DNA of 64,000 nucleotides from Photobacterium angustum (GTDB taxonomy: Bacteria; Pseudomonadota; Gammaproteobacteria; Enterobacterales; Vibrionaceae): the NCBI RefSeq assembly GCF_002954615.1, contig NZ_MSCJ01000001.1, positions 1,550,001 through 1,614,000 on the forward strand, written 5' to 3'. The translations under genes and the position numbers were made by a program. Each line of letters begins with the position of its first letter. Positions within the stretch are counted from its first letter, which is position 1. Below the pieces are notes generated by a model. That model was not told the origin of the DNA, searched no databases, and saw nothing but the letters and a program-made list of their open reading frames with translations. Shown here piece by piece: positions 56,374-64,000 of the stretch.

Positions 56374-58453
56374 AGGCGATGTCTACGCCGATCCGGATCC
56401 TATCTTCGGCAAACTAAATTGGGATGTAATTCCATTTACAGACCCAGTTATATTACCTGTTATGCTAGGCGCTCTTTTGGGTGGACTAGCACTTGTAGCT
56501 GCAATCACTTACTACGGTAAGTGGAAGCATTTGTGGGAACAATGGTTTACCTCCGTCGACCATAAAAAAATCGGTATCATGTACATCATTGTTGCGGCAG
56601 TGATGCTTTTCCGTGGTTTCGCTGATGCCTTCATGATGCGAACCCAGCAAGCTGCAGCAACCATTAATGGAACGGGTTATCTACCTCCTGAGCACTACGA
56701 CCAAATCTTTAGTGCCCATGGTGTAATCATGATTTTCTTCGTTGCCATGCCATTCGTGGTTGGTTTAATGAATATCATCGTTCCACTTCAAATTGGTGCA
56801 CGTGACGTAGCCTTCCCATTCTTGAACTCCTTGAGCTTCTGGCTATTTGTTGTTGGTGCAATTCTGATTAACATGTCACTGTTTATCGGTGAATTTGCTG
56901 CAACTGGTTGGCTTGCTTACCCACCATTATCTGGTATGGAATACAGCCCTTGGGTAGGTGTCGACTACTGGCTTTGGGCGCTACAGATCTCTGGTATCGG
57001 TACCCTACTGACCGGTGTTAACTTCGTTGTGACCATTATTCGCATGCGTGCACCAGGTATGAAACTGATGCAAATGCCTGTGTTTACATGGACATCACTA
57101 TGTGCAAACGCACTGATTGTTTTGGCTTTCCCAATTCTGACAGTAACGTTAACGCTACTAACACTTGACCGTTACATTGGCACCCATTTCTTCACAACAG
57201 ATATGGGCGGTAACGTAATGATGTACGTTAACCTTATCTGGGCATGGGGTCACCCTGAAGTATACATTCTGATTTTACCTGCTTTCGGTATCTTCTCAGA
57301 AATCACAGCGACATTCTCACGTAAGCGTCTATTCGGCTATGTCTCACTTGTATGGGCAACAGCCGTTATCATGATTCTGTCATTCGTGGTATGGCTACAC
57401 CACTTCTTCACCATGGGTGCAGGGGCAAGTGTTAACGCTTTCTTCGGTATTGCTACGATGATTATCTCTATCCCAACCGGGGTTAAGATATTCAACTGGC
57501 TATTTACTATGTACAAAGGCCGCGTTGAGTTTTCAGCGAGCATGTGGTGGACAATTGCATTCCTAATTACCTTCACAATTGGTGGTATGACAGGTGTAAT
57601 GCTTGCAGTTCCAGCTGCGAACTTCGTACTTCACAACAGCTTATTCGTTATTGCTCACTTCCATAACGTAATTATCGGTGGTGCGCTATTCGGTTACTTT
57701 GCAGGTTTCACTTACTGGTTCCCGAAAGCGACAGGTTTCAAGCTAGACGAAAAACTAGGCAAGCTTTCTTGTGTTCTTTGGACTGTCGGCTTCTTCGTAA
57801 CCTTCATGCCAATTTACGTTCTAGGTTTCAGTGGTATGACACGTCGTCTGAATGTTGCTGATAACCCTGAGTGGGCACCACTACTTTGGATCTCTGCATT
57901 TGGCGTATTTATCATTGCATCGGGTATTGCGACTCAGTTCTACCAAGTTTACGTAAGTATTCGTGACCGTAAGAAGAACCTTGATCTTACCGGTGACCCT
58001 TGGGATGGACGTACGCTTGAGTGGGCAACATCTTCGCCACCAGCGTTCTACAACTTCGCGACGCTACCTAAAATTCACGACCGTGATGAGCACCACTATG
58101 CAAAAGAGAACGGTTTAGCGTACAAAGCACCTGAACGTTACAAGCGCATCCATATGCCGAAGAATACTTGGGCAGGTGTTGTAATCAGCGCATTTGCATT
58201 AACTCTTGGTTTTGCTTTTGTATGGCACATCTGGTGGATGGTAATCGCTAGTGGTGTTGGTATTTTGGCGTCATGGATTGCATACAGCTTTGAGCGCAAC
58301 AAAGACTACTACGTTGAAGTTGCAGAAGTTGAAGCAATTGAGCGTGCACATCTAGCACGTGTTTATGGCGAACAAGGTTCGACTAGCGAAGAAAACAAAG
58401 ACGAAGATCAGGATGAAGATGATTCGTCTGACCTAAAACCTGTTACGGCATAG
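56363..58453 (+). CDS. cyoB: Cytochrome bo3 ubiquinol oxidase subunit I
   Basis: 696 residues from ATG 56363, with cgggag upstream and 11 bases of overlap with cyoA. About fifteen membrane helices are predicted. AHGVIMIFF carries a haem ligand His, [21 protein letters not shown] the CuB-His/Tyr pair, WLHHFFTMG the other CuB ligands and [22 protein letters not shown] the haem ligands. It reduces oxygen at a haem o3-CuB centre and pumps protons. The C-terminus is acidic ([15 protein letters not shown]). Confidence 0.97.
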   Translation: MAYKGDVYADPDPIFGKLNWDVIPFTDPVILPVMLGALLGGLALVAAITYYGKWKHLWEQWFTSVDHKKIGIMYIIVAAVMLFRGFADAFMMRTQQAAATINGTGYLPPEHYDQIFSAHGVIMIFFVAMPFVVGLMNIIVPLQIGARDVAFPFLNSLSFWLFVVGAILINMSLFIGEFAATGWLAYPPLSGMEYSPWVGVDYWLWALQISGIGTLLTGVNFVVTIIRMRAPGMKLMQMPVFTWTSLCANALIVLAFPILTVTLTLLTLDRYIGTHFFTTDMGGNVMMYVNLIWAWGHPEVYILILPAFGIFSEITATFSRKRLFGYVSLVWATAVIMILSFVVWLHHFFTMGAGASVNAFFGIATMIISIPTGVKIFNWLFTMYKGRVEFSASMWWTIAFLITFTIGGMTGVMLAVPAANFVLHNSLFVIAHFHNVIIGGALFGYFAGFTYWFPKATGFKLDEKLGKLSCVLWTVGFFVTFMPIYVLGFSGMTRRLNVADNPEWAPLLWISAFGVFIIASGIATQFYQVYVSIRDRKKNLDLTGDPWDGRTLEWATSSPPAFYNFATLPKIHDRDEHHYAKENGLAYKAPERYKRIHMPKNTWAGVVISAFALTLGFAFVWHIWWMVIASGVGILASWIAYSFERNKDYYVEVAEVEAIERAHLARVYGEQGSTSEENKDEDQDEDDSSDLKPVTA

Positions 58454-58468
58454 GGACTGACAGCAATT

Positions 58469-59113
58469 ATGACTACAGAAGTTAAACATACATTTGAACC
58501 AAACGTCGCTGCTCAGTCACATGGCGGTCATGATCACGATGATCATGACCATCATGATTACGCAGGCGATACGATCTTTGGTTTCTGGATTTATATCCTT
58601 AGTGACTGTTTATTATTCGGTACACTTTTCGCAGTGTTTGCCGTTTTCTCAAACAGCTTTGCTGGACAAATTGAGCCAACTGAACTGTTCAACTTAACCT
58701 TCGTTGCTGGTGAAACTGCCCTACTTCTTCTAAGTAGTTTCACTTTTGGCATGGCGATGCTTAAGGCGAATAAAGAAGATATGAAAGGAATGCTCAAATG
58801 GTTGGGCATTACCTTTGCGCTCGGTCTGTCTTTCTTAGTAATGGAACTTTATGAGTTCTGGCATTTCAGTAATGAAGGTGCCACTTTCCACAGCAGTGCA
58901 TACTGGTCATCTTTTTATGCACTTGTTGCAACGCACGGTCTTCACGTATTTGCAGGCCTGATTTGGATGACGGTTCTATTCGTCCACTTCAAACGTGATG
59001 GTTTTTCTGAAGATAATAAAACGCGTCTAGCTTGTCTGAGCTTATTCTGGCACTTCCTAGATGTTATTTGGATCTGTGTATTCAGCGTTGTTTACTTGAT
59101 GGGGGTATTGTAA
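58469..59113 (+). CDS. cyoC: Cytochrome bo3 ubiquinol oxidase subunit III
   Basis: 214 residues and five predicted membrane helices. FGFWIYILSDCLLFGTLFA, ETALLLLSSFTFGMA and ATHGLHVFAGLIWM are characteristic. The N-terminal tail is unusually rich in His/Asp (SHGGHDHDDHDHHDY, about 15-30), suggesting metal binding near the cytoplasmic face. Its TAA stop shares its last base with the ATG of cyoD. Confidence 0.95.
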   Translation: MTTEVKHTFEPNVAAQSHGGHDHDDHDHHDYAGDTIFGFWIYILSDCLLFGTLFAVFAVFSNSFAGQIEPTELFNLTFVAGETALLLLSSFTFGMAMLKANKEDMKGMLKWLGITFALGLSFLVMELYEFWHFSNEGATFHSSAYWSSFYALVATHGLHVFAGLIWMTVLFVHFKRDGFSEDNKTRLACLSLFWHFLDVIWICVFSVVYLMGVL

Positions 59114-59451
59114 TGGCTAATTCATCTGAGCACGGCCAAGGTGGACAGGCTCACGGTAGCGTAAAAGAGTATTTGAATGGCTTGATTCTATCCATCATTC
59201 TAACAGTAGTACCTTTTGTTATGGTGATGGCTGGAATCGGCTCTAAGCCGCTAATTATTGGCGTAATCATGGTTTTCGCAGTCGCGCAAATTTTTGTTCA
59301 ACTTGTTTACTTTTTACATATGAACACCTCATCAAAGCAAATGTGGAATACCTCTTCCGCCGTTTTTGTTGTGGTAATTGTCGCAATTATCCTCATCGGT
59401 TCTTTGTGGATTATGGAACACCTAAATCACAACATGCTGATGGGTCACTAA
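59113..59451 (+). CDS. cyoD: Cytochrome bo3 ubiquinol oxidase subunit IV
   Basis: 112 residues from ATG 59113, which overlaps the cyoC stop. Three membrane helices are predicted; VKEYLNGLILSIILTVVPFVMV and FVQLVYFLHMNTSSKQMWN are typical of CyoD, a small subunit needed for assembly of the CuB site. Translational coupling to cyoC is evident. Confidence 0.94.
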   Translation: MANSSEHGQGGQAHGSVKEYLNGLILSIILTVVPFVMVMAGIGSKPLIIGVIMVFAVAQIFVQLVYFLHMNTSSKQMWNTSSAVFVVVIVAIILIGSLWIMEHLNHNMLMGH

Positions 59452-59463
59452 TAGGGTTACAGG

Positions 59464-60381
59464 ATGTATAGACCTTATCTAAAAATCACCAAACCCGGTA
59501 TTATCGGCGGCAACTTAGTTGCCGCCATCGGTGGTGTGCTTCTCGCCTCTCAAGGCAATATCGATTGGCTATTACTGCTTGCTGTTTGTATGGGTACTAG
59601 CCTAATCGTTGCGTCTGGCTGTGTTTTCAACAACGTGATCGATAAAGATATCGATCGCTTAATGAAACGCACCTGTGAAAGAGAGCTCGTTAAAAATGTT
59701 ATACCTGTATCTCACGCGCTTATCTGGGCTACGGTATTAGGTTTGTCTGGCTTTTATATACTAAGCCAATTTACAACAACGGTTGCATTGCAATTTGGTG
59801 TGCTCGGGTTCGTTGTTTATGTCGGTTTATATAGCCTTTATTACAAACGTAAATCTGTTTACGGCACACTGATTGGCGGACTTTCAGGTGCATGTCCTCC
59901 GGTTATCGGTTATTGCGCAGTAACAGGTCACTTTGATGCAGGCGCTGCAATCTTATTCATTACTTTCTGTATCTGGCAACTTCCGCATTCCTATGCCATT
60001 GCCATTTACCGATTTGATGATTACAAAGCAGCATCTATTCCAGTTCTACCTGTAGAAGTGGGTATCGCACGTGCTCGTTTACACATCATCGCTTACATTA
60101 TTGCCTTTGCTGTTGCTGCTTTAGCACTTAACTACCTAGGTTATGCGGGTAGCTGGTATGCACTGGGTGTTGGTTTAGTCAGTCTTCACTGGTTATATAT
60201 TGCCAAAGTGGGCTACCAAAAAGTGCCAGATGCGCAATGGGGCAAACAGATGTTACTTTGCTCAATCGCTAACATCATGGTGTTTTGTTTACTTATTTCT
60301 CTCGACTTTTCGGCGGGAGACCTATCAGAAAATTATCAAGCTAGTAATACAGTAGTGTCTACTCTGCTGGAGCGAAGTTAA
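59464..60381 (+). CDS. cyoE: Protohaem IX farnesyltransferase (haem O synthase)
   Basis: 305 residues with about nine helices. Prenyltransferase motifs NNVIDKDIDRLMKRTCEREL (NxxxDxxxD) and YRFDDYKAASIPVLPV are present, with KPGIIGGNLVAAIGG at the start. It converts haem b to haem o for subunit I. Twelve bases after cyoD; its stop overlaps the ATG of the SCO gene. Confidence 0.95.
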   Translation: MYRPYLKITKPGIIGGNLVAAIGGVLLASQGNIDWLLLLAVCMGTSLIVASGCVFNNVIDKDIDRLMKRTCERELVKNVIPVSHALIWATVLGLSGFYILSQFTTTVALQFGVLGFVVYVGLYSLYYKRKSVYGTLIGGLSGACPPVIGYCAVTGHFDAGAAILFITFCIWQLPHSYAIAIYRFDDYKAASIPVLPVEVGIARARLHIIAYIIAFAVAALALNYLGYAGSWYALGVGLVSLHWLYIAKVGYQKVPDAQWGKQMLLCSIANIMVFCLLISLDFSAGDLSENYQASNTVVSTLLERS

Positions 60382-61001
60382 TGACGAAAAACCCTGTAAA
60401 AATTGTGCTCCTTCTTGGAGCACTTGCCCTCGCTGGCATTTTCGCGCTTTACATAAGTAACAGTACAACCCCGATTGGAGAAAAACAGAAAGCACTTAAA
60501 GATCTTGGCGGTGAGTTTCAGTTAAATAGCCTTGATGGCACCGTTAACCTTAACCAATTTAAAGGACAAACAGTCGTTCTCTACTTTGGATTCCTTAACT
60601 GTGCAGAAGTCTGCCCTTCTTCAATGGGCGTGATGGCGACAGCTTTTTCCATGTTGCCACCAGAAGAATATGCAAACGTACAAGGTATCTTTATTAGTGT
60701 CGATCCAGGTCGCGATGATCTTGATTCTCTTGACAAGTTTGCTAAGTATTTTGATAAACGCATTAAGGGACTAACAGGAACAAAAGAAGAAATAGACGCC
60801 TTAACAGAACAGTATGGTGTTTACTTTGACTTAGTTGATATGGAGTCTTCTGAACTTAGCTACACCGTTGACCACGCATCTCGTTTCTATATCATAAACC
60901 CAGAAGGAAAGCTGGTTGATGCAATGAGCCATACAACAACACCTATCGAACTAGCGGCAGGTATTGACCGCGCTCATAGCAACGCCCTTGCTAATAACTA
61001 A
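60381..61001 (+). CDS. SCO1/SenC-family copper/thioredoxin-like protein
   Basis: 206 residues with an N-terminal membrane anchor (about 7-25) and a periplasmic thioredoxin-fold domain with CAEVC (CxxxC) and the conserved His in YTVDHASRF. SCO proteins deliver copper or act as thiol reductants for oxidase metal centres. It overlaps cyoE by one base and so is part of the cyo operon. SCO is best known for CuA assembly, but bo3 has no CuA, so here it may serve CuB. Confidence 0.9.
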   Translation: MTKNPVKIVLLLGALALAGIFALYISNSTTPIGEKQKALKDLGGEFQLNSLDGTVNLNQFKGQTVVLYFGFLNCAEVCPSSMGVMATAFSMLPPEEYANVQGIFISVDPGRDDLDSLDKFAKYFDKRIKGLTGTKEEIDALTEQYGVYFDLVDMESSELSYTVDHASRFYIINPEGKLVDAMSHTTTPIELAAGIDRAHSNALANN

Positions 61002-61019
61002 AAATTTATAGGGAATATT

Positions 61020-61532
61020 ATGAAAAAGACAGTATTATCGATCGCATTAGCACTCGCTGCATTCCAAGCTTCTGCACATGACCATAGTACACACGATCAC
61101 AGTGGGCATGATGCTACTGCCGCTGACACGAAAACATACCATGAAGTACAAAGCATTAATGACGTACTTACGGTTGAAAATGCTCGTGCTAAAGCAACCA
61201 TCCCAGGGGTAAAGGTTAGCGCTGGTTATATGAAGATAACCAACGATACCGATGAGCCTATTCGCCTTGTTGAGGCAAACTCATCTATCGCAAAACATAC
61301 AGAGTTCCATCGTATGTTTATGCGTGATAGTCAGATGGCAATGCGTAAAGTTGATGCTCTAGAGATCCCTGCAAATGGTTCTATTGAGCTAAAACCAAAA
61401 GATTACCACCTAATGTTTATGGGTGTTAAAGAAGCTTTAAAGCCAGGCCAAGAAATCAAAGTGACTTTAGTTGCTGACAACGGTGAAAAGTTTGACGTGC
61501 AATTAACTGTTATGCCGATGACCAAGTATTGA
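61020..61532 (+). CDS. Periplasmic copper chaperone PCu(A)C
   Basis: 170 residues. After a signal peptide (ending ASA, about 19) comes a His-rich stretch (HDHSTHDHSGHD), then the PCuAC domain with its copper motif: EFHRMFMRDSQMAMRKV and DYHLMFMG (H-x-M ... H-x-M). It lies 18 bases after the SCO gene in the cyo operon. PCuAC with SCO feeds copper to oxidase centres in other bacteria, probably CuB here. Confidence 0.9.
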   Translation: MKKTVLSIALALAAFQASAHDHSTHDHSGHDATAADTKTYHEVQSINDVLTVENARAKATIPGVKVSAGYMKITNDTDEPIRLVEANSSIAKHTEFHRMFMRDSQMAMRKVDALEIPANGSIELKPKDYHLMFMGVKEALKPGQEIKVTLVADNGEKFDVQLTVMPMTKY

Positions 61533-61546
61533 TTCGGAGTATAAAT

Positions 61547-62044
61547 ATGAAGTTATTTGCTTGTGTGCTAGGTTCGCTGATCGCGTTACCAAGCTTGTTT
61601 AATATCGCTCAAGCGAAAACATCAATGGACAGTATTCTTGAGAGCCAAGCTATCCCCTGCTCTTCTGAACTGAGGGATTTGGCAACAGTCACGTTGAAAG
61701 AGAATCCTCATAGAATGCTGCCCTACGTTAGTAAATCTGATGATGTGCACCTTTTCAATGCGCTGGCTGTAACCACTTATCGTGATCGTCAAAGCCATGT
61801 GACTTTTCATGGCGTGAAAAACATCGAAGGTGGATGTGATACTTCAGTTACTGAAAGCTATATTTTGCAAACTTCTTGTGCTGATGCCCGCCATGAAGCT
61901 TTTAGCAAATGGGATTTCGAAGGGAAACTGAATGAACATACCTATGTGCTTAAGAGCAAAAAGGTTATTGGTAAACAAGCGTTTCTTACAGAGCAGTTCT
62001 CAAACTTTTGCTTAGTAACGACGCGACAAGTGATTAGTAACTAA
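61547..62044 (+). CDS. Exported protein of unknown function, end of cyo operon
   Basis: 165 residues from ATG 61547, with cggag upstream. Signal peptide MKLFACVLGSLIALPSLFNIAQA. The mature part has four Cys (PCSSE, GGCDTS, SCADAR, NFCLVT), perhaps two disulphides, and is strand-rich. I recognise no family. Its place 14 bases after the PCuAC gene and before the operon terminator suggests a periplasmic role tied to the oxidase or copper. Confidence 0.75.
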   Translation: MKLFACVLGSLIALPSLFNIAQAKTSMDSILESQAIPCSSELRDLATVTLKENPHRMLPYVSKSDDVHLFNALAVTTYRDRQSHVTFHGVKNIEGGCDTSVTESYILQTSCADARHEAFSKWDFEGKLNEHTYVLKSKKVIGKQAFLTEQFSNFCLVTTRQVISN

Positions 62045-62064
62045 CTATAGCCACAATCAATATC

Positions 62065-62107
62065 AATGCCCTGTTTCTTGATTATTCAAGTACAGGGCAT
62101 TTTTTTG
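62065..62107 (+). terminator. cyo operon terminator
   Basis: The arms aatgccctgt (62065-62074) and acagggcatt (62092-62101) are perfect, followed by a run of T. Confidence 0.88.
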
Positions 62108-62117
62108 CACTGAAGAT

Positions 62118-62146
62118 AAAAACCGATCATCAGATCGGTTTTTTGT
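62118..62146. terminator. Terminator, CCGATC family copy 2
   Basis: The arms aaaaaccgatc (62118-62128) and gatcggttttt (62133-62143) have an atca loop. It lies between convergent genes and works on both strands. Confidence 0.85.
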
Positions 62147-62168
62147 ATCTAGAATATCAGAACGTGCT

Positions 62169-62633
62169 TTAAGTGAGATCTGGACAATCCGCAGTTTTCG
62201 CCATTTTCACTTTCATTACTTCCGCTTTACCGGCCTCTTCATCAACTAATTCAATACCTGCACCGCCGACAAACGCGCCAATTTTAATAAATTGATTAAT
62301 GAAATAGTTTCTACCCGCTTCAGTAAATAACGTTATATGGTTTTCAGAAAATTCAGATTCAGTACTGACTACGTGTTCTTCACCTGCTTTTACTTCATGG
62401 TAGAAAAAGACACCAGGTGCTGTTTCACCGACACATTCTTTATCTACATAAACATATTTTTTTAATGCCCCGCCTACAATAGAGTCCTCACGATAAATAT
62501 AGATACCCGCTTTACCTTCTTCTGGCGCAGTAAACTTCTTCGCTTCATTAGACACCGCGGTATCAACAGTAGGAACAGATGCACAACCTGATAAACCTAG
62601 AAGTGCCGCACTAATTAATAATTTATATTTCAT
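62169..62633 (-). CDS. DUF2846 lipoprotein
   Basis: 154 residues from ATG 62633 (MKYKLLISAALLGLSGCAS); lipobox GLSGC gives Cys17. GKAGIYIYREDSIVGGALKKYVYVDKECVGE and the HITLFTEAGRNYFINQ block match DUF2846, small strand-rich lipoproteins of unknown role. Probably anchored to the outer membrane. Monocistronic. Confidence 0.82.
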   Translation of the reverse strand: MKYKLLISAALLGLSGCASVPTVDTAVSNEAKKFTAPEEGKAGIYIYREDSIVGGALKKYVYVDKECVGETAPGVFFYHEVKAGEEHVVSTESEFSENHITLFTEAGRNYFINQFIKIGAFVGGAGIELVDEEAGKAEVMKVKMAKTADCPDLT

Positions 62634-62848
62634 AAAACCTTTCCACCAACAAATCCATGACAAAAATAAATAAACAACCTTGTTACTGATTAAATGTTAC
62701 TCAAGATAGTACATAATTAACACGAACCTAATAGCAGATTTTTACATTTGGCATTAATCTATTTTTGTATCTGACACCAAGCAATAAAACGCTAGTTAAA
62801 ATATGAGTAAACAGGCATTTGTTATCTATGAGGGTAAAAAAAGACCAT

Positions 62849-62878
62849 AAAAAACCGATCATCAGATCGGTTTTTTAT
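62849..62878 (-). terminator. Terminator, CCGATC family copy 3
   Basis: The arms aaaaaaccgatc (62849-62860) and gatcggtttttt (62865-62876) have an atca loop, as in copy 2. It lies just past the end of the DUF4870 gene. Confidence 0.88.
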
Positions 62879-62905
62879 TATTCGCCATACAAGGAAGTAT
62901 TAACG

Positions 62906-63271
62906 TTAGCCGTTATACCCTTTGTTTGAAGTCAGTTTCGCTAAACCTTTCACCACGCGGAAGATAGACCAAATCCAAACTGCAATCGCTAAGAAATAGC
63001 CAACAACAACTAAAGTTAGTACGCCGCAAATAATCGATAAGCCTAACCCCCACCAGAACGTTGTTGTGATATTGCTGTAGTGATCAGCAAAGATAGTCCC
63101 TTGCGCATCACCCTTTTTCACCATTGCCCAAATTGCACCAACGAACCAGAAAACCCCTGTAAACAAGCCAAGAATCATCAAGCCATACGCAATCAATGCG
63201 TTCGTTTTTGCGGCTTCATCTTTTGCTGTCATGGCTGGATTAACCACCACTTCTTCTTGCATCTCTGACAT
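62906..63271 (-). CDS. DUF4870-like small membrane protein
   Basis: 121 residues with aggag before ATG 63271. Three hydrophobic helices (about 25-45, 70-90 and 92-110) surround FADHYSNITTTFWWGLGL, the layout of DUF4870 proteins, inner-membrane proteins of unknown function. The N-terminus is charged and cytoplasmic. It is divergent from the truncated peptidase T gene. Confidence 0.75.
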   Translation of the reverse strand: MSEMQEEVVVNPAMTAKDEAAKTNALIAYGLMILGLFTGVFWFVGAIWAMVKKGDAQGTIFADHYSNITTTFWWGLGLSIICGVLTLVVVGYFLAIAVWIWSIFRVVKGLAKLTSNKGYNG

Positions 63272-63381
63272 GTAAAACTCCTAAAGTTGTCAGCTAATCA
63301 TCCGATCAAATAATGGTGAAAATACTATATATGTCTTTTTTTACTCGCAACGTAATACCTTGCTATGAAACGAGATACACA

Positions 63382-63939
63382 ATGTTATTCGACGAATATC
63401 TAAATTCATTATTAATGGCACATCAATTCATCAGCATGTTGCCAGCAGGTGAAGCACCACAATATACCGAAGGGCGCGAAGGTTATTACTGGTTAAAAGA
63501 AATGGCAGGCAACAGTGCTAAAACAGTGCTTAAGCTTGATATTCGTGATTTCAGCCAACAGGGCTATCGTGATCGCATGGCATTTTTACAAAACCTTGCC
63601 GATAACTGTGAAACATTGTGGGGTGAATCTACCATATCGATTCAATTAGATAACCGCTACGAGAATGTCGCAAATAGCTTAGAAGGTGAAGCAAGATTCC
63701 CTATCGATATTGCCAAAGAAGCCTACACACGTAATAACATAGAGATGAACGCGATCCCAATGCGAGGCGGCTATGATGGCGCGGTGTTGTCACAAAAAGG
63801 CTTACCTTGCCCTAACCTTTTCACTGGGGCACATAACTTCCATTCTATTTATGAATATCTGCCGGTTAAATCGCTACAAGCGGCCAGCTCTGTTGTAACC
63901 GAGATAATCAAAATCACCTGCGAGCGATACAGTAAATAA
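63382..63939 (+). pseudogene. pepT: Peptidase T remnant, N-terminal half missing
   Basis: 185 codons from ATG 63382 (the frame is open from 63313) match only the C-terminal part of peptidase T (about residues 225-408 of the usual 408): EGREGYYWLKEMAGNSA, LDIRDFSQQGYRDR, AIPMRGGYDGAVLSQKGLPCPNLFTG and NFHSIYEYLPV. The last His metal ligand is present, but the other metal ligands and the catalytic Glu, all in the missing half, are gone. Upstream is an unrelated gene on the other strand, so nothing can supply them. RGGTDGA, the normal form, reads RGGYDGA. It is almost surely non-functional as an aminotripeptidase. Confidence 0.85.
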
Positions 63940-63983
63940 GCAAATATACTTATTGCTACGCTGTTTAGTTGCGCCTGATTAAT

Positions 63984-64000
63984 AAAAAACCGATCGAATG
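63984..64000 (+). terminator. CCGATC-family hairpin, cut by window end
   Basis: aaaaaaccgatcgaatg is identical to the first arm and loop of the 54337 terminator; the second arm lies outside the window. Confidence 0.6.

Overview
The window looks like chromosomal DNA of an AT-rich gammaproteobacterium of the Vibrionaceae, most likely Photobacterium or a close relative. That assignment is inference: it rests on protein-level resemblance of bioBFCD/bioA, htpX, queE, asnS, mlc, uhpTABC and ycbB-K-L to enteric and vibrio genes, on integron attC-like sites of the Vibrio superintegron type, and on a CosR-like MarR regulator. I count about 65 genes, one intact tRNA, one tRNA remnant and one truncated peptidase gene.

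Layout. 1-4.9 kb: the end of a C69 dipeptidase gene, a two-gene unit encoding an MbnH/MauG-like di-haem enzyme and a small exported partner, a lipoprotein, a small two-CxxC protein and an FRase I/NfsB-like nitroreductase. 5.0-8.8 kb: an accessory segment bounded by two copies of a terminator plus tRNA-Ser 3' end. It holds three minus-strand cassette genes separated by attC-like sites: a GyrI-like protein, a putative PD-(D/E)XK protein and a putative HEPN protein. A small membrane protein follows, and the intact tRNA-Ser(UGA) lies at the right edge. 8.8-14.8 kb: an Ap4A-phosphorylase-like gene with a second two-CxxC paralogue, several small membrane or exported proteins, an MFS transporter and htpX. 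14.9-20.1 kb: the biotin genes, with bioBFCD divergent from bioA across a probable BirA operator. 20.2-22.2 kb: a Lon-N-domain protein and an ECF sigma/ChrR-type anti-sigma pair. 22.9-29.8 kb: the L-lactate operon (lldP/lutP, lutA, lutB, lutC), a LysR regulator and the Mlc repressor. 30-39.7 kb: queE, asnS, a divergent EAL/GGDEF pair, a crotonase, an aspartate/aromatic aminotransferase and three poorly known genes. 39.7-44.7 kb: hexose-phosphate sensing and uptake, in the order uhpT, uhpA, uhpB, uhpC. 45-48.3 kb: ycbL, ycbK and ycbB (LD-transpeptidase). 48.5-53.5 kb: an iron-related periplasmic operon (imelysin, di-haem DUF1111 protein, second imelysin, DUF1513) with a probable Fur box. 53.8-62 kb: a MarR/CosR-like regulator, a long empty gap with a CRP/FNR-like palindrome, then the bo3 quinol oxidase operon cyoABCDE followed by SCO, PCu(A)C and an unknown exported protein. 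62-64 kb: a DUF2846 lipoprotein, a DUF4870 membrane protein and a truncated peptidase T remnant.

Themes. Much of the conserved content concerns respiration and redox or metal handling (bo3 oxidase with copper chaperones, lactate oxidation, di-haem enzymes, imelysins, a nitroreductase). The most novel-looking region is the tRNA-Ser-bounded cassette segment, whose HEPN and PD-(D/E)XK candidates make it a plausible small defence island. The pair of paralogous two-CxxC proteins on either side of it, and the MbnH-like enzyme with a non-canonical partner, also deserve attention. Family names are from recognition by eye; no database search was run.
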